A program made the translations under genes and the position numbers. A stretch of DNA of 6,320 nucleotides from an uncultured Alistipes sp. (GTDB taxonomy: Bacteria > Bacteroidota > Bacteroidia > Bacteroidales > Rikenellaceae): assembly GCA_947174295.1 (NCBI GenBank), contig CAMWIG010000122.1, positions 1-6,320 of the forward strand, written 5' to 3'. The notes below the pieces were generated by a model that did not search any database, was not told the origin of the DNA, and worked only from the letters and a program-made list of their open reading frames with translations. Shown piece by piece: positions 6,243 to 6,320 of this stretch. Every line of letters starts with the position of its first letter. The first letter of the stretch is position 1.

Positions 6243-6320
6243 ATGCGGCAATTTGTTTTCGACGCTGAAATAGCGCCCGACAGCCGGAGCGTTTTCACAA
6301 CGGATACGATTGCTAATTTC
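6243..6320 (+). CDS. 5' end of a rightward gene (partial, unidentified)
   Basis: An ATG opens a frame of 26 codons that is still open at the window end. It begins MRQFVFDAEIAPDSRS and continues VFTTDTIANF. No signal peptide or known motif is visible, so the product would be cytoplasmic if this start is right. It lies just after a good -7 box, which supports a gene here but makes the transcript nearly leaderless; the true start may be beyond the window and this stretch a leader. Family not recognised. Confidence 0.42.
   Translation, partial: MRQFVFDAEIAPDSRSVFTTDTIANF

Noticed and set aside
1..6320. Search for tRNA, CRISPR array, insertion sequence ends or attachment sites
   Set aside because: No cloverleaf-like gene, regularly spaced repeats, transposase/integrase or terminal inverted repeats were found by eye on either strand.

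Overview
The window looks like a piece of a GC-rich Bacteroidales chromosome, with an Alistipes/Rikenellaceae-like gut or marine lineage as the best guess. This rests on GC content of roughly 60% by eye, TAnnTTTG-type -7 promoter boxes, starts without clear Shine-Dalgarno sequences, and alginate-type sugar-acid genes that resemble those of Bacteroidetes polysaccharide utilization loci (PULs). The genus is inference only.

Left half (1-3959, + strand): the tail of an unidentified upstream gene, then a three-gene cassette. The cassette holds a KdgF-type cupin (80-421), a hexuronate-type MFS permease (440-1897) and an SDR reductase of the 4-deoxy-erythro-5-hexoseulose uronate (DEH) reductase type (1948-2700). 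Together they fit uptake of unsaturated uronate released by polysaccharide lyases, its linearisation to DEH, and reduction to 2-keto-3-deoxygluconate (KDG). A strong intrinsic terminator (2728-2764) follows the SDR gene. Only 10 bases after its T-tract starts a secreted alginate-lyase-superfamily protein (2775-3959) with the spacing of catalytic residues expected for family PL38. No SusC/SusD pair, KDG kinase/aldolase, sensor or regulator is present, so this is the edge or end of a larger locus.

Middle (3960-4156): a convergent intergenic region with a perfect 16-bp hairpin whose T-tract lies on the minus-strand side, so it terminates galK. It also holds a GGG-N2 array directly behind the galK stop codon that fits a G-quadruplex pattern.

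Right half (4157-6320): galactokinase (galK, minus) and, upstream of it on the same strand, an unrecognised small lipoprotein (5512-6084, minus). A probable terminator (5372-5407) separates them, suggesting separate units. The 158-base gap 6085-6242 carries back-to-back Bacteroidetes-type -7 boxes facing opposite ways. A rightward reading frame opens at 6243 and runs off the window end.

Nothing here is clearly a new kind of system. The points most worth a second look are the terminator placed just ahead of the PL38-like gene, the roughly 75-residue extra loop in the permease, the NVVGG variant in the SDR, the G-quadruplex-like array, and the hairpin over the lipoprotein start.
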